A stretch of 18,343 nucleotides of DNA, from NCBI GenBank assembly GCA_001275005.1, contig JWZX01000517.1, forward strand, positions 1 to 18,343. Reading direction: 5' to 3'. Shown in pieces: positions 18,288-18,343 of the stretch. The DNA is from Chrysochromulina tobinii. Its lineage: Eukaryota > Haptophyta > Prymnesiales > Chrysochromulinaceae. Every line of letters begins with the position of its first letter. Positions within the stretch are counted from its first letter, which is position 1. The notes below the pieces were generated by a model. The model saw only the letters and a list, made by a program, of their open reading frames with translations, ran no database searches and was not told where the DNA came from. A program made the translations under genes and the position numbers.

Positions 18288-18343
18288 ACACACGGGACAC
18301 ACGGGACACGCGGACGCACAAAGGCACACAGACCAATCTCACA

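Larger units (their letters stand above)
18183..18343 (-). promoter_or_regulatory. Repeat-rich upstream region of the DUF1769/PCIF1 fusion gene
   Basis: These 161 bases reach the right window edge and should contain the promoter of the minus-strand gene. They hold two copies of ATTAGTCT(T/C)ACCGGT (18193-18207 and 18215-18229), an A/T-rich stretch between them (ttcaaaatatt), two copies of a roughly 32-bp unit (18225-18287), and degenerate CGGGACACA-like repeats to about 18320. No coding frame is supported here. Confidence 0.5.

Noticed and set aside
1-18343. Giant-virus or prokaryotic origin of the segment
   Set aside because: HECT scaffold ligase, GT90 with stem region and divergent/convergent layout with sizeable spacers fit a nuclear algal genome; no viral core gene, Shine-Dalgarno site or operon spacing was seen.

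Overview
The window looks like nuclear DNA of a GC-rich unicellular eukaryote. The best guess is a microalga, possibly a haptophyte; that is inferred from gene content, GC-richness and intron-poor long ORFs, not from a marker gene. Evidence for a eukaryote: a 4,070-residue HECT-type E3 ubiquitin ligase, a CAP10/GT90 glycosyltransferase with an N-terminal signal anchor, and a protein ending in a PCIF1-type (cap-adenosine N6-methyltransferase) domain. There are no operons, Shine-Dalgarno sites or bacterial housekeeping genes.

Layout from left to right. Bases 2-190 (minus) hold the first 63 codons of a gene running off the left edge, possibly SKP1/BTB-like. Bases 191-724 are intergenic. Bases 725-12937 (minus) are one uninterrupted frame for the giant HECT ligase: N-terminal WW domain, long helical/low-complexity scaffold, two beta-sandwich (CUB-like) modules, UBA, Tudor/SH3-like modules and a C-terminal HECT domain with catalytic Cys4015. 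Bases 12938-13262 are a short divergent promoter region. Bases 13263-14852 (plus) encode the 529-residue GT90-like protein. Bases 14853-15407 are a convergent, locally AT-rich spacer with a TATAAAA box between two CACGTG boxes. Bases 15408-18182 (minus) encode a 924-residue protein that joins an N-terminal DUF1769-like module to a C-terminal PCIF1-like methyltransferase domain through an Ala/Glu-rich, tandemly repeated linker. Bases 18183-18343 are repeat-rich upstream DNA.

All three full-length genes read through without in-frame stops, so introns are not required. Many long frames on the opposite strand of the ligase gene are GC-driven shadows. I see no shared pathway linking the genes. If the left partial gene is SKP1-like, it and the HECT protein would both belong to ubiquitin signalling, but adjacency in a eukaryote is weak evidence. 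The most interesting items are the DUF1769-PCIF1 fusion with GPPY where human PCIF1 has NPPF, the WW-UBA-HECT giant, and a shared ACCGGTAAA motif upstream of two minus-strand genes. I found no CRISPR array, tRNA, rRNA, transposase or viral gene.
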